Counted from the first letter of the stretch, positions 30,001-39,423 are shown. The stretch is DNA of 64,000 nucleotides from an uncultured Clostridia bacterium (GCA_934169725.1 CAKPOF010000003.1:113028-177027), one strand, 5' to 3'. The notes: generated by a model not told the origin, from the letters alone. Numbers and translations are program-made.

Positions 30001-31008
30001 ATGATACAAATAGAAAATAAAGATGGAAATAATTTTGGGAAAATATATGGGGACACAAAAACTGCTATTCCAAAAATAAAAGCAATAGGAATAGGCGGTG
30101 GTGGAAATAATGCTGTCAGACAGATGATAGAAGACAATGTAAAAGATGTTGAATTTTATTTTATAAATACAGAACTTGCTATGTTAAACAAAACAAGAAT
30201 GGATAATGTTTTACAAATAGGTAAAGAAACTACCAAAGGATTAGGAGCAGGAGCTAATCCAGCAATGGGAGAAAAAGCAGCATTAGAAAGCAAAGAAGAT
30301 ATAAAACAATTATTACAAGGTACAAGTTTATTATTTTTAACTGCAGGAATGGGCGGAGGCACTGGAACAGGTGCAATACCAGTTGTTGCAGAAGTAGCTC
30401 AAGAAATGGGAATCCAAACAATTGCAATTGTAACAAAACCATTTATATTTGAGGGGAAAATGAGAGCGAGCAGAGCTGAAAATGGAATTGAAAAATTAAA
30501 ACAACATGTAAATAGTTTGATTTTAATTTCAAATGATAAATTATTACAAATTGCTGGAAATAAAAAAATGAGTATTATAGATGCTTTTAAAATGGCAGAT
30601 AATGTTTTAGAACAAGGAATAAAAAGTATAACTGATTTAATTACATCTGTAGGAGATGTTAATGTTGACTTTGCTGATATTTCTACAATGCTTAGATATA
30701 AAGGAATGGCTTATATGGGAATAGGTGAAGCGTCTGGAGAACTTAGAATTATTGATGCAGTAAATCAAGCGATTAATAATCCGCTTACAGAAAATAAAAT
30801 TAATAATGCAAAAGGTGTAATATTTAATGTTAGAGGAAGTTCAAATTTGGCATTAAGTGAAATTAGTGATGGAATTGCTAAAATAAATGATTTAATTAGT
30901 GCAGAAGCAAATGTTGTTTTTGGTACAACTACAGATGAATCTTTAGATGACAAAGTAGTTGTTACAGTCATTGCTACAGGCGTTGATGAAGGATACAATA
31001 ATAATTAA
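30001..31008 (+). CDS. ftsZ: FtsZ-family GTPase lacking a C-terminal tail
   Basis: FtsZ polymerises with GTP into the division ring. The core is intact: [25 protein letters not shown], the G-box GGGTGTG near residue 118, and the T7 loop [10 protein letters not shown] needed for hydrolysis. From the ATG at 30001 (site gaaagga) it is 335 residues; the ATG at 29947 has no site. The protein ends soon after the core with VDEGYNNN, with no linker and no conserved C-terminal peptide that binds FtsA, SepF or ZipA. It is not in a dcw cluster. It may be a second, specialised FtsZ or a normal one with an unusual tail. Confidence 0.88.
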   Translation: MIQIENKDGNNFGKIYGDTKTAIPKIKAIGIGGGGNNAVRQMIEDNVKDVEFYFINTELAMLNKTRMDNVLQIGKETTKGLGAGANPAMGEKAALESKEDIKQLLQGTSLLFLTAGMGGGTGTGAIPVVAEVAQEMGIQTIAIVTKPFIFEGKMRASRAENGIEKLKQHVNSLILISNDKLLQIAGNKKMSIIDAFKMADNVLEQGIKSITDLITSVGDVNVDFADISTMLRYKGMAYMGIGEASGELRIIDAVNQAINNPLTENKINNAKGVIFNVRGSSNLALSEISDGIAKINDLISAEANVVFGTTTDESLDDKVVVTVIATGVDEGYNNN

Positions 31009-31122
31009 AATATGATTACTATTTTGCTTGATAATAAAGTAATTCAATATATATTTATTGAAACTAAACGAACATTAGAGAGAGCAAATTGGAGCAAAAT
31101 AGAAAGGTATAAAGGGATGTTT

Positions 31123-31674
31123 ATGAATGAAGAAGTAATATTAGCAAAATCCGCAAAAGATAAAATAATAGAGTATGTGACATATTTTTTTATATATTCA
31201 TTTCTTGGTTGGATAATAGAAACAATTTATGCAATATTTGTGCATGGACATTTTGTAAAAAGAGGTTTTTTATATGGTTCAATATGTCCAATATATGGTT
31301 TTGGTGCTGTCTTATTAATAATTGTAACAAAAAAATTATATAAAAATGCTTTTTTAAGATTTTTGATAGCAACAATAGCATTTACAACATTTGAGTATAT
31401 TGTATCTGTTGTTTTAGAATTAGTATTTCAATTAAGATGGTGGGATTATTCAAATGATTTTTTAAATATAAATGGAAGAGTAAGTTTACCATATGCAGTT
31501 TTCTGGGGATTTATAGGAATAGTAATGTTAGAAAAAATACATCCACATGTACAAAATAAAATACAAAAAATAACTAAAAAGAGTAATAAAGTACAATTAA
31601 TATCAAGTATTATATTTGTTATTCTGTTGATATTAGATACTGTATTATCTACAATAAAATATTTAGAAATATAA
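31123..31674 (+). CDS. CmpB-family (PF06541-like) putative ABC transporter permease, short form
   Basis: The likely start is the ATG at 31123 (aaaggg site). The about 183-residue membrane protein has around five membrane segments and the family blocks FFIYSFLGWIIETIYA, RGFLYGSICPIYGFGA and WWDYSNDFLNINGRVSL. It is paralogous to the gene at 34762-35694. The family is annotated as a putative permease but no transport function is proven. It follows ftsZ by about 115 bases. Confidence 0.75.
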   Translation: MNEEVILAKSAKDKIIEYVTYFFIYSFLGWIIETIYAIFVHGHFVKRGFLYGSICPIYGFGAVLLIIVTKKLYKNAFLRFLIATIAFTTFEYIVSVVLELVFQLRWWDYSNDFLNINGRVSLPYAVFWGFIGIVMLEKIHPHVQNKIQKITKKSNKVQLISSIIFVILLILDTVLSTIKYLEI

Positions 31675-31676
31675 AA

Positions 31677-31718
31677 GAACAAAGAAGAGGAATTTTTTCC
31701 ATTTCTTTGCTCTTTTAT
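31677..31718 (+). terminator. Terminator after the CmpB-family gene
   Basis: A 15-bp imperfect stem (31677-31691 with 31698-31712) and a T-rich run. Confidence 0.75.
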
Positions 31719-31732
31719 TATATACTAGAAAA

Positions 31733-31787
31733 TTAGTCGAAAACTTAAATCGGCAAGAACAAAGGGCGACCTAAAGTCACTTTGTTG
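31733..31787 (+). repeat. Short hairpin repeat, copy A
   Basis: About 50 of 55 bases match the reverse complement of 49082-49137. It contains a stem caaag..cgac with gtc(a)ctttg. It sits just after a terminator and before dpaB. Confidence 0.75.
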
Positions 31788-31847
31788 TGTATACATATTT
31801 TACATAAAAACATATTATATATAAAATGTAATAAAGGAGGGAGATTT

Positions 31848-32426
31848 TTGGAATTAACGGGAAAAAAGGTAGGTTTTGTATTAACAGGATCATTTTGTAC
31901 ATTTAAGAAAGTGATACCCAAAATAAAAGAAATGATAAAATTAGGAGCTGATATTTTGCCAATAATGTCATTTAATAGTTACAATTTGGATACAAAATTT
32001 GGAAAAGCGGAAGATTTTATAAATGAAATAGAAGAAATAACTAATAAAAAAATAATTCATACTATAACCGAAGCTGAACCAATAGGACCTAAAAAAATGA
32101 CAGATATTATGGTTATAGCACCATGTTCAGGAAATACTATGGCAAAATTATCATGTGATATTATAGATACACCAGCTGTGATGGCTGCAAAATCACACTT
32201 AAGAAATAATAGGCCTTTGGTTATAGCACCGTCAACAAATAATGGATTGAGTGGAAATGCAGAAAATATTGGGAAGTTATTAAATAGAAAAAATTATTAT
32301 TTTGTTCCATTTAGACAAGATAACCCAATTACTAAGCCGCGTTCTATTGTTTTTGATGCTGAATATATAATAAAAACTATTAAATATGCATTAGATGGAG
32401 AACAAATAAGTCCAATATTGATATAA
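31848..32426 (+). CDS. dpaB: Dipicolinate synthase subunit B
   Basis: DpaB (SpoVFB) is the flavoprotein subunit that, with DpaA, makes dipicolinic acid for the spore core. The TTG at 31848 follows ggaggga, giving 192 residues. The flavoprotein signatures GFVLTGSFCTFKKVIP, TEAEPIGPKKMTDIMVIAPCSGNTMAKL and APSTNNGLSGNAENIG are typical. dpaA is normally adjacent but is absent here. Its presence indicates a spore-forming lineage. Confidence 0.93.
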   Translation: MELTGKKVGFVLTGSFCTFKKVIPKIKEMIKLGADILPIMSFNSYNLDTKFGKAEDFINEIEEITNKKIIHTITEAEPIGPKKMTDIMVIAPCSGNTMAKLSCDIIDTPAVMAAKSHLRNNRPLVIAPSTNNGLSGNAENIGKLLNRKNYYFVPFRQDNPITKPRSIVFDAEYIIKTIKYALDGEQISPILI

Positions 32427-32450
32427 GCAAACATTTTTTTGCAAAACATA

Positions 32451-32487
32451 TTGACAAAGAAAAAATGTTCGTATATAATACAAACAT
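32451..32487 (+). promoter_or_regulatory. Promoter with overlapping operator-like inverted repeat
   Basis: TTGACA (32451-32456), a 17-base spacer and TATAAT (32474-32479) form a near-consensus promoter. A 10-3-10 inverted repeat (32465-32474 with 32478-32487, 9 of 10 matching) is centred on the -10. An additional cgaac half-site lies at 32491-32495. A repressor site is inferred. Confidence 0.65.
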
Positions 32488-32517
32488 AAGCGAACAAGTA
32501 TTCTTTGGAGGTGTGTT

Positions 32518-32811
32518 ATGAAAAGAATTAAAAATAAATTTATAAAAAATGTGGTAATATTAATGTTAATCATTATAAGTATGGTTATTATATTGATAAA
32601 CAAAACATATTCTGAATGTAAAGAAAATTATAAATTATCATATATAACTAAAGGAGATACATTATGGAAAATAGCAGAAACCGAAGTTAAAAATAACCAA
32701 TATTTTAAAAATAAGGATGTTAGAAATGTAATATTAGAAATAAAAAAAGTAAATAATTTGACTAATAGTAATTTGTCAGAGGGAATGCAAATAAAAATTC
32801 CAACATATTAA
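32518..32811 (+). CDS. Membrane-anchored LysM protein, YneA-like
   Basis: The 97-residue protein has one N-terminal membrane segment (residues 10-27) and a C-terminal LysM domain: YITKGDTLWKIAETE near residue 41 and LSEGMQIKIP at the end. This is the same size and layout as YneA, the SOS-induced division inhibitor of Bacillus. The promoter carries an operator-like palindrome and GAAC/GTTC half-sites, but no exact LexA box was found and lexA is not adjacent. It could also be a small wall-binding protein. Confidence 0.7.
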   Translation: MKRIKNKFIKNVVILMLIIISMVIILINKTYSECKENYKLSYITKGDTLWKIAETEVKNNQYFKNKDVRNVILEIKKVNNLTNSNLSEGMQIKIPTY

Positions 32812-32821
32812 AATAAATTTG

Positions 32822-32853
32822 AAACCTTTTATTTCATAAGATAAAAGGTTTTT
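32822..32853 (+). terminator. Rho-independent terminator after the LysM gene
   Basis: An 11-bp stem (32822-32832 with 32841-32851) followed by T. Confidence 0.85.
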
Positions 32854-32878
32854 CGATTTGTTCTATATTTATTAACTA

Positions 32879-32907
32879 TTGTACAAAAAAAACACTTATG
32901 ATAAAAT
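32879..32907 (+). promoter_or_regulatory. Sigma-A-type promoter for pepF
   Basis: TTGTAC (32879-32884), a 17-base spacer and TAAAAT (32902-32907), 28 bases before the ATG at 32936. Confidence 0.55.
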
Positions 32908-32935
32908 ACAAGAAAAAAGAGAGGAGAATATTGTT

Positions 32936-34711
32936 ATGAGTGATAAAACCAATAAATATGACTGGGATTTAACAGAATTATTTAAAGATAAAGAAGATTT
33001 TTATAGAGCAATAAATATAGTAAGTGAAAAGATTGAAACAATAAAAAAATATAAAGGAGTTTTATGTAATAGTTCAGACAATTTATATAATTGTTATAAA
33101 ATCTATGAAGATATATTAATTGATTTTGATAAAATATATTCATATGGAATGTTTTCATATCACTTAAATATGGCAGATCAAGATGGAATAAAATTATTTA
33201 AAGAAGTAGAAAAATTATCTACAAATTTTGGAACAGCTATTTCTTTTATAACACCTGAAATTACATCAGCAGAAGAAAATGTAATAAATAAATACATAAA
33301 TGAAGATAATAGACTTGAGAAATACAAAAGAGATATAAAAGATATATTGGAAAAGAAAAAACATATTTTAAGTAAAGAAGAGGAAAATTTATTAGCAAGT
33401 TATTCTGAAGTATTTTCAGCCCCTGAAAACATTTTTGATATATTAACAAATGCAGAATTTAAATTTGGAAAGCTAATAGATGAAGACGGAAAAAGTGTAG
33501 AAATGACAGATGCAACATATACAAAATATTTAAAAAGCAGTAATGTAGAAGTTAGAAAACAAGCTTTTGAATTAATGTATAAAAAATACAAAGAATATAT
33601 AAATACAATTACAGAAATATATTTAGCAAATGTAAAACAAACAGCAATAACATCAAAATTAAGAAAATATAAATCTTCATTAGAAAAAGCAACAGTATAT
33701 GATGATTCAAGTATAAAAGTATATGAGGTATTAATGCAAGGTGTAAATGAAGGAATAAATATTAATTATAGTTTTATTGAATTAAAGAAAAAATTATTAA
33801 AGAAAAAAGAATTTCATATGTATGATTTATATGTAAACCCATTTGAAGTAAAAAAAGATAGTATATCATTTGAAGATGCAAAAGAAGAAGTGAAAAAAGC
33901 ATTAGCTATATTAGGAGAAGAATATAGTCAAATGTTAGAAAAAGCTTTTGAAAATAATTGGATAGATGTATATGAAAAACCAAATAAAAGAGGAGGAGCT
34001 TATAGTTCAGGTGTCTATGGAGTACATCCATTTGTTTTAATGAGTTTTACAAATAATAAAAGAGATGTAAGTACTATTGCTCATGAATTAGGGCACAGTA
34101 TGCATTCATATTATTCTAGTAAAAATCAAAATATAATTGATTCCAATTACACAATAATGGTTGCAGAAGTTGCATCAACAGTAAATGAAATATTACTTAG
34201 CGAATATCAAATAAAAAATGAAACAAATAAACAAAAAAAGGCAGAACTAATTTATGAGATATTAGAGATGATACGAGCTACATTTTATAGACAATCAATG
34301 TTTGCTGAATTTGAAAAAAAAGTACATGAAAAAATTGAAAAGGGAGAAATGTTATCAGCTGAAGATTTAAATAATATATATTATAAATTAAATCAAAAAT
34401 ATTTTGGAAACAGTATACATATAGATGATGAAATTAAATATGAATGGGCTAGAATACCACATTTTTATTCTGATTTTTATGTATATAAATATGCTACAGG
34501 AATATCAGCTGCTATATGTATAGCAACAAAAATTTTGAATAAAGAAGAAGGATTTGTAGAAAAATATATAAATATGTTAAGTCAAGGATGTACAAAAAAG
34601 TCAATAGAATTATTAAAAATGGTAGATGTAGATTTAGAAAATATAAATACATATAGGATAGTATCACAATATTATAAAGATAAAATATCAGAACTAGAAT
34701 CTTTGATTTAA
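32936..34711 (+). CDS. pepF: Oligoendopeptidase F (M3 family)
   Basis: PepF cleaves short peptides in the cytoplasm with zinc. The ATG at 32936 follows gagagga; the upstream ATG at 32879 has no site. The about 591-residue protein has the M3 signature AHELGHSMHSYYSS near residue 382 and a downstream Glu in MVAEVASTVNE as third ligand. RGGAYSSGVYGVHPFVLMSF and ATGISAAICIA are also typical. Confidence 0.95.
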   Translation: MSDKTNKYDWDLTELFKDKEDFYRAINIVSEKIETIKKYKGVLCNSSDNLYNCYKIYEDILIDFDKIYSYGMFSYHLNMADQDGIKLFKEVEKLSTNFGTAISFITPEITSAEENVINKYINEDNRLEKYKRDIKDILEKKKHILSKEEENLLASYSEVFSAPENIFDILTNAEFKFGKLIDEDGKSVEMTDATYTKYLKSSNVEVRKQAFELMYKKYKEYINTITEIYLANVKQTAITSKLRKYKSSLEKATVYDDSSIKVYEVLMQGVNEGININYSFIELKKKLLKKKEFHMYDLYVNPFEVKKDSISFEDAKEEVKKALAILGEEYSQMLEKAFENNWIDVYEKPNKRGGAYSSGVYGVHPFVLMSFTNNKRDVSTIAHELGHSMHSYYSSKNQNIIDSNYTIMVAEVASTVNEILLSEYQIKNETNKQKKAELIYEILEMIRATFYRQSMFAEFEKKVHEKIEKGEMLSAEDLNNIYYKLNQKYFGNSIHIDDEIKYEWARIPHFYSDFYVYKYATGISAAICIATKILNKEEGFVEKYINMLSQGCTKKSIELLKMVDVDLENINTYRIVSQYYKDKISELESLI

Positions 34712-34761
34712 ATTGGTTTATAGGTATCCAAAAAACCTAAATAATAAAAAAGGGATAAAAT

Positions 34762-35694
34762 ATGAGCGAGAAAGAATTAGAAAAGGATAGGACAAATGTT
34801 AAAGAAAAAATTGAAAAAATAAATGAAGCACAAAATAATAGTTCAGAAATAAAGGTAAAGAATAAATTAAATATAAATGGGATAAGTATATGGAGAATTT
34901 TGGCATATTTTATAATATATAGTGTAGCTGGATATGTTATTGAAACAGTTTATGGAATGGTAACAAAAGGTGTTTGGGAAAGTAGACAAAGTTTTTTATA
35001 TGGACCTTTTTGTGGAATATATGGACTAGGTGCAGTGGTAATGATTGTATGTCTGCACAAAATTCCTAAAAAATTTAATGCATTATTTTTGGGAGGTTTT
35101 ATTGTTGGATCAATTGTTGAGTATATCGTAAGTTTTGTAGGAGAAATGTTACTTGGATTAAAATGGTGGGATTATTCTAATATGCCACTTAATATTAATG
35201 GAAGAATTTGCGTGTATTATTCAATATTTTGGGGATTTTTAGGTATATATTTGATAGCATCTCTAAATCCTAAAATAGATAAAATAATAGACTGGACAAA
35301 GAGTAAATTTAAAACATATAAGGGATTAAAAACATTTGTAACGACAGTATGTATATTGTTATTAATTGATTGTATATCTACAGCATTTGCACTTGAATTT
35401 TTCTTGGTAAGAATGATAGTTAAATATGATTTAAATGTTGAAAATAGAGATATTATCCAGCAACAATATGATAAAATTTATAATAATGAGAAATTATCTA
35501 ATTTTATTTATAAATTTTGGGGAGATAAGAAGATGATACGAACATTTCCCAATATAAAGATAACAGATAAAGAACAAGAAATTATATATATGGATAGTTT
35601 ATTACCTGATATACAACCATATTATACAAAAGTGCATGTAAAAAATTTTAAAAATAGTGAAGAAGTTGAAAAAATAATACAAGATTTGATGTAA
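34762..35694 (+). CDS. CmpB-family (PF06541-like) putative ABC transporter permease, long form
   Basis: The 310-residue protein has a charged cytoplasmic N-terminus (about 40 residues), five or so membrane segments and a soluble C-terminal part. It has IYSVAGYVIETVYG, SFLYGPFCGIYGLGA and WWDYSNMPLNINGRICV, matching the shorter paralogue at 31123. The function is not established. The pair may have arisen by duplication. Confidence 0.75.
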   Translation: MSEKELEKDRTNVKEKIEKINEAQNNSSEIKVKNKLNINGISIWRILAYFIIYSVAGYVIETVYGMVTKGVWESRQSFLYGPFCGIYGLGAVVMIVCLHKIPKKFNALFLGGFIVGSIVEYIVSFVGEMLLGLKWWDYSNMPLNINGRICVYYSIFWGFLGIYLIASLNPKIDKIIDWTKSKFKTYKGLKTFVTTVCILLLIDCISTAFALEFFLVRMIVKYDLNVENRDIIQQQYDKIYNNEKLSNFIYKFWGDKKMIRTFPNIKITDKEQEIIYMDSLLPDIQPYYTKVHVKNFKNSEEVEKIIQDLM

Positions 35695-35697
35695 AGT

Positions 35698-35727
35698 TTG
35701 ACACTGAAGTGTTTAGTGGTGTATAAT
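35698..35727 (+). promoter_or_regulatory. Sigma-A-type promoter for the tcdA operon
   Basis: TTGACA (35698-35703), an 18-base spacer and TATAAT (35722-35727), 33 bases before the ATG. Confidence 0.65.
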
Positions 35728-35760
35728 TTTATGAGTTTTTAAGAGTAAAGGAATGTAAAA

Positions 35761-36525
35761 ATGTTAAATCAATTTTCAAGAACAGAATTATTAATAGGAA
35801 AAGAAGAAATAGAAAATTTAAAAAATAAAAAAGTTGCCATCTTTGGTATTGGAGGAGTTGGTTCTTTTGTTGTAGAAGGACTTGTAAGAGCTGGAATAGA
35901 AAAATTTGTATTAATTGATGATGATAAAATTTGCTTAACAAATTTAAACAGACAAATAATTGCAACAAGAAAAACAATAGGAAAATATAAAGTTGAAGTA
36001 GCAAAAGAAAGAATATTAGATATTAATCCAAATGCAAGTGTTGAAATATACAAAGAATTTTATATGCCAAGTTCAAATGTAGAGATTATTAAAGATGATT
36101 TATCATATGTAGTTGATTGTGTGGATACAGTTACAGCTAAAATAGAAATAATAAAAAAGGCTAAAGAATTAAATATTCCAGTTATATCAGCAATGGGGAC
36201 AGGAAATAAAATGGATCCATCAAAATTTGAAATAACAGATATATACAAAACAAGTGTATGTCCATTAGCCAAAGTAATGAGAAAAGAACTAAGAAAAAGA
36301 AATATAAAGAATTTAAAAGTTATTTATTCTAAGGAAGAACCAATAAAACCAAACAATGAATCTAATAGCAGTTGCAAAACAAATTGTATATGTCCACCAG
36401 GAACAAAAAGAAAATGTTCGATAAGAAATCAAGTTCCTGGTAGCATATCATTTGTTCCTTCTGTAGCAGGATTGATGATTGCTGGAGAAATTATAAGAGA
36501 ATTTATAGGAAAGAGTGGTAAATAA
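35761..36525 (+). CDS. tcdA: tRNA threonylcarbamoyladenosine dehydratase
   Basis: TcdA (YgdL/CsdL) is an E1-like ThiF-fold enzyme that cyclises t6A37 to ct6A with ATP. The 254-residue protein has SRTELLIGKE at the start, the ATP loop IFGIGGVGSFVVEGLVRAGI, LIDDDKICLTNLNRQ, and the C-terminal SFVPSVAGLMIAGEIIREFI. A Cys cluster near residue 205 (CKTNCICPPGTKRKC) suggests a metal site or loop. It is followed without a gap by a cysteine desulfurase, as CsdL pairs with CsdA in E. coli. Confidence 0.92.
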   Translation: MLNQFSRTELLIGKEEIENLKNKKVAIFGIGGVGSFVVEGLVRAGIEKFVLIDDDKICLTNLNRQIIATRKTIGKYKVEVAKERILDINPNASVEIYKEFYMPSSNVEIIKDDLSYVVDCVDTVTAKIEIIKKAKELNIPVISAMGTGNKMDPSKFEITDIYKTSVCPLAKVMRKELRKRNIKNLKVIYSKEEPIKPNNESNSSCKTNCICPPGTKRKCSIRNQVPGSISFVPSVAGLMIAGEIIREFIGKSGK

Positions 36526-37683
36526 ATGAACAAAAAAAGCATTTATTTGGATTATGCTGCCAATACACCAGTAGATAAAGAAGTATTAGAAGTATTTAAT
36601 GATAATACTTTGAAATATTTTGCTAATCCAAATTCAACTCATCCATTAGGAATAGAAGCTAATAAAAAAATACAAGAAACAACTGAAAATATAATGCAAA
36701 TGTTGCAGAAAGAAACTAATTTGGATAAAGATACAGAAATTATATATACATCTGGTTCAAGCGAATCAAATAATTTAGCAATAAAAGGCATAGCTAATAC
36801 ATATAAAGAAAATGGAAGACACATTATATCAACTTTTTTGGAGCATTCTTCTGTTAGTAGTCCATTAACATATTTAAAAGAGCAAGGATATGAAATTGAT
36901 ATTGTAAATATAACTAGTGATGGAAAAATAGATATAAATCATCTTAAAAGTTTATTAAGAGAAGATACAATTTTGGTTTCGATTTGTTATGTTGATAGTG
37001 AACTAGGTAATGTGCAACCAATTGAAAAAATAAAAAATATAATTAAAGATTATCCAAATTGTTTTTTACATATAGATGCAACTCAAGCTATTGGAAAAAT
37101 AAAGGTAGATTTAAAAGATATTGATTTAATATCATTTGCTCCCCATAAATTTTATGGGATAAATGGTTCAGGTGTACTTATAAAGAAAAAATCAATAGTA
37201 TTAGAACCATTAATTAATGGTGGAGCAAGTACAAGTATATATAGAAGTGGAACACCAGTAATTGGACAAATATGTGCATTAGATAAAGCATTAGAAAAAA
37301 CATTTGATAAATTCAATGAACGTTATGAATATGTAAAAATGTTAAATAAGAAAGTAAGAGAAAATTTATTAAAATATGAAAATGTTCAAATAAACACAAT
37401 TACAGAAGAAAATCCATTTATATTAAATGTAAGTGTTAATAATATAAAAGCAGTAGATTTTAAAACTAAATTAGAAGAGTATGGTATATGTGTTTCTATA
37501 AAATCTGCATGTACTGTAACAATTACACCATCAAGAATTGTAATGTCAATGACACATAATAGAAAAAGGGCATTATCATCTTGGAGAATTAGTTTTAGTC
37601 ATTTAACAACAGAAGAGGAAATTGAAGAATTTTTAAATATTTTTGAAAAAAGTTATAATTTTTTTAAGAATAATAATTCATAG
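36526..37683 (+). CDS. Cysteine desulfurase (NifS/IscS-like)
   Basis: This PLP enzyme takes sulfur from cysteine as a persulfide for tRNA thiolation and Fe-S clusters. The 385-residue protein has YLDYAANTPVD, SGSSESNNLAIKG, HIDATQAIGKI, the PLP Lys in SFAPHKFYG (near 209), and the active Cys in SIKSACTVT (near 328). It starts directly after the tcdA stop and precedes a TtcA-type thiolase, which fits delivery of sulfur to tRNA. Confidence 0.93.
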   Translation: MNKKSIYLDYAANTPVDKEVLEVFNDNTLKYFANPNSTHPLGIEANKKIQETTENIMQMLQKETNLDKDTEIIYTSGSSESNNLAIKGIANTYKENGRHIISTFLEHSSVSSPLTYLKEQGYEIDIVNITSDGKIDINHLKSLLREDTILVSICYVDSELGNVQPIEKIKNIIKDYPNCFLHIDATQAIGKIKVDLKDIDLISFAPHKFYGINGSGVLIKKKSIVLEPLINGGASTSIYRSGTPVIGQICALDKALEKTFDKFNERYEYVKMLNKKVRENLLKYENVQINTITEENPFILNVSVNNIKAVDFKTKLEEYGICVSIKSACTVTITPSRIVMSMTHNRKRALSSWRISFSHLTTEEEIEEFLNIFEKSYNFFKNNNS

Positions 37684-37716
37684 TATAGAATTTTAGCAAT
37701 TATTGAGGTAAGGAAT

Positions 37717-38541
37717 ATGGAAAGATATAAGGAAATAGAAAAAAGTATAATTACAACATATAGAAAAAAGATATGGAGCAAATTTATAAAAGGAATTAAA
37801 GAATTTGAAATGGTACAAGAAGGAGATAAAATTGCTGTATGCATTTCTGGAGGAAAAGATTCAATGTTACTAGCAAAGTGCATGCAAGAACTAAAAAAAC
37901 ATAGACAAGTTAATTTTGATTTGGTTTTTCTTGTAATGGACCCAGGATATAATCCAATAAATAGGCAAAAAGTAATTAGTAATGCGCAATTATTAAATAT
38001 TCCAATAACAATATTTGAAAGTAACATATTTGAAGTTGTAGAAAAAATAGATGATCACCCATGTTATGTATGTGCAAGAATGAGAAGAGGATATTTATAT
38101 AAAAAAGCTCAAGAATTAGGTTGTAATAAAATAGCATTAGGACATCACTTTGATGATGTTGTAGAAACAATTTTAATGGGAATGCTATATGGTGCACAAA
38201 TGCAAACAATGATGCCAAAATTACATAGTACATATCATGAAGGAATGGAATTGATAAGACCATTATATTATGTTAAAGAAGCAGATATTATAAGATGGAA
38301 AGAAAGAAATGATTTACATTTTATACAATGTGCTTGTAGATTTACTGAACATTGTACTATGTGTGATAATGGTGGTGGAGGCTCAAAAAGAGAAGAAATG
38401 AAAAAACTCCTAAAACAATTGAGAAGCGTTTATGATAAAGTTGATATGAATATATATAATAGTACCAAAAATGTAAACTTAAATACAATTATTTCATATG
38501 TAAAAGATGGAAAAACACATCATTTTATGGATAATTATTAA
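37717..38541 (+). CDS. ttcA: TtcA-family tRNA thiolation protein
   Basis: TtcA-type enzymes activate a tRNA base with ATP and insert sulfur using a 4Fe-4S cluster. The 274-residue protein has the PP-loop CISGGKDSMLLAK near residue 46, the cluster motif CYVCARMRRGYL, and GHHFDDVVETILMGMLYGAQMQTMMPK. A further cysteine group CACRFTEHCTMC sits near 203. The cysteine desulfurase 33 bases upstream is the likely sulfur donor. The exact nucleotide (s2C32 or another) is not fixed by sequence. Confidence 0.88.
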   Translation: MERYKEIEKSIITTYRKKIWSKFIKGIKEFEMVQEGDKIAVCISGGKDSMLLAKCMQELKKHRQVNFDLVFLVMDPGYNPINRQKVISNAQLLNIPITIFESNIFEVVEKIDDHPCYVCARMRRGYLYKKAQELGCNKIALGHHFDDVVETILMGMLYGAQMQTMMPKLHSTYHEGMELIRPLYYVKEADIIRWKERNDLHFIQCACRFTEHCTMCDNGGGGSKREEMKKLLKQLRSVYDKVDMNIYNSTKNVNLNTIISYVKDGKTHHFMDNY

Positions 38542-38548
38542 AAAAGTA

Positions 38549-38577
38549 TTGGAATTTAGGCTTTTTTGTTATATAAT
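38549..38577 (+). promoter_or_regulatory. Sigma-A-type promoter for sigH
   Basis: TTGGAA (38549-38554), a 17-base spacer and TATAAT (38572-38577), 50 bases before the ATG. Confidence 0.6.
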
Positions 38578-38627
38578 CTAAAAAAATAAATGAAATATTG
38601 CTTAAATAAATAGATGGTGGTAAATAT

Positions 38628-39269
38628 ATGAACAATAAAGAAATGTTTGAAGAAAAGACAGATGAAGAATTAATCAAATTAATACATGATGGGGATAATG
38701 ATGCATTAGAAACATTGATTACAAGATATGAAAGTATAGTAAAAAAATTATCAAATAATTTTTTTATAACAGGTGCAGAACAAAGTGATGTTTTTCAGGA
38801 AGGGCAAATTGGACTATATTCTGCTATAAAAAATTTCAAAATTGAAAATAATGCAAAATTTAAAACTTTTGCAATTTTATGTATAAAAAGAAAATTAATA
38901 ACAGCATTAAAAAACTCAAATAGACAAAAACAAGTTATTTTAAATGATGCAATATCATTAAATGCTTCTACAGGAAATGGATGTGAAGAAAATCCAGAAA
39001 TGATTGAATTTATTAAAGATAGTGTTGTAAAAGATCCATTAGATATTATCGTTGATTATGAATATCAAAATGCGATGAAAAATGCTATTTATAACAAATT
39101 AAGTGCAAAAGAGAAAGATGTTCTTAACGAATACATAAAAGGAAAGTCATATAGTGAAATTGCTACTACATTAAATTGTAAAGAAAAATCAGTAGATACA
39201 GCATTAACTCGAATCAGAAGAAAAGCTAATGAAATACAAAAAGATGTAAATTCAAAATTTTTAAAATAA
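38628..39269 (+). CDS. sigH: Sigma-70 family factor, SigH (Spo0H)-like
   Basis: SigH is the early-stationary and sporulation sigma factor. The 213-residue protein has region 2 (EELIKLIHDGDNDALETLITRYESIV, then DVFQEGQIGLYSAIKNF) and region 4 (LSAKEKDVLNEYIKGKSYSEIATTLNCKEKSVDTALTRIRRK). The segment FKTFAILCIKRKLITALKNSNRQKQ is typical of SigH. With dpaB and the cortex-type enzymes it supports endospore formation. Confidence 0.85.
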   Translation: MNNKEMFEEKTDEELIKLIHDGDNDALETLITRYESIVKKLSNNFFITGAEQSDVFQEGQIGLYSAIKNFKIENNAKFKTFAILCIKRKLITALKNSNRQKQVILNDAISLNASTGNGCEENPEMIEFIKDSVVKDPLDIIVDYEYQNAMKNAIYNKLSAKEKDVLNEYIKGKSYSEIATTLNCKEKSVDTALTRIRRKANEIQKDVNSKFLK

Positions 39270-39423
39270 ATAATAAAGTAAAAATAAAGAACTTATTTTT
39301 TATAATATAGAGAGAAATACATATGAAAAAAAGAGTCTATGTTTATCATATAAAAATGTATTAGAATTCAAAAAAGGAATAAATTTAATATTTCTAATTA
39401 AGTTTTATGGGAGAAATTTGAAA

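Noticed and set aside
39323..39364. 13-codon frame upstream of the zeta gene as an antitoxin
   Set aside because: It is too short and unlike any epsilon antitoxin.
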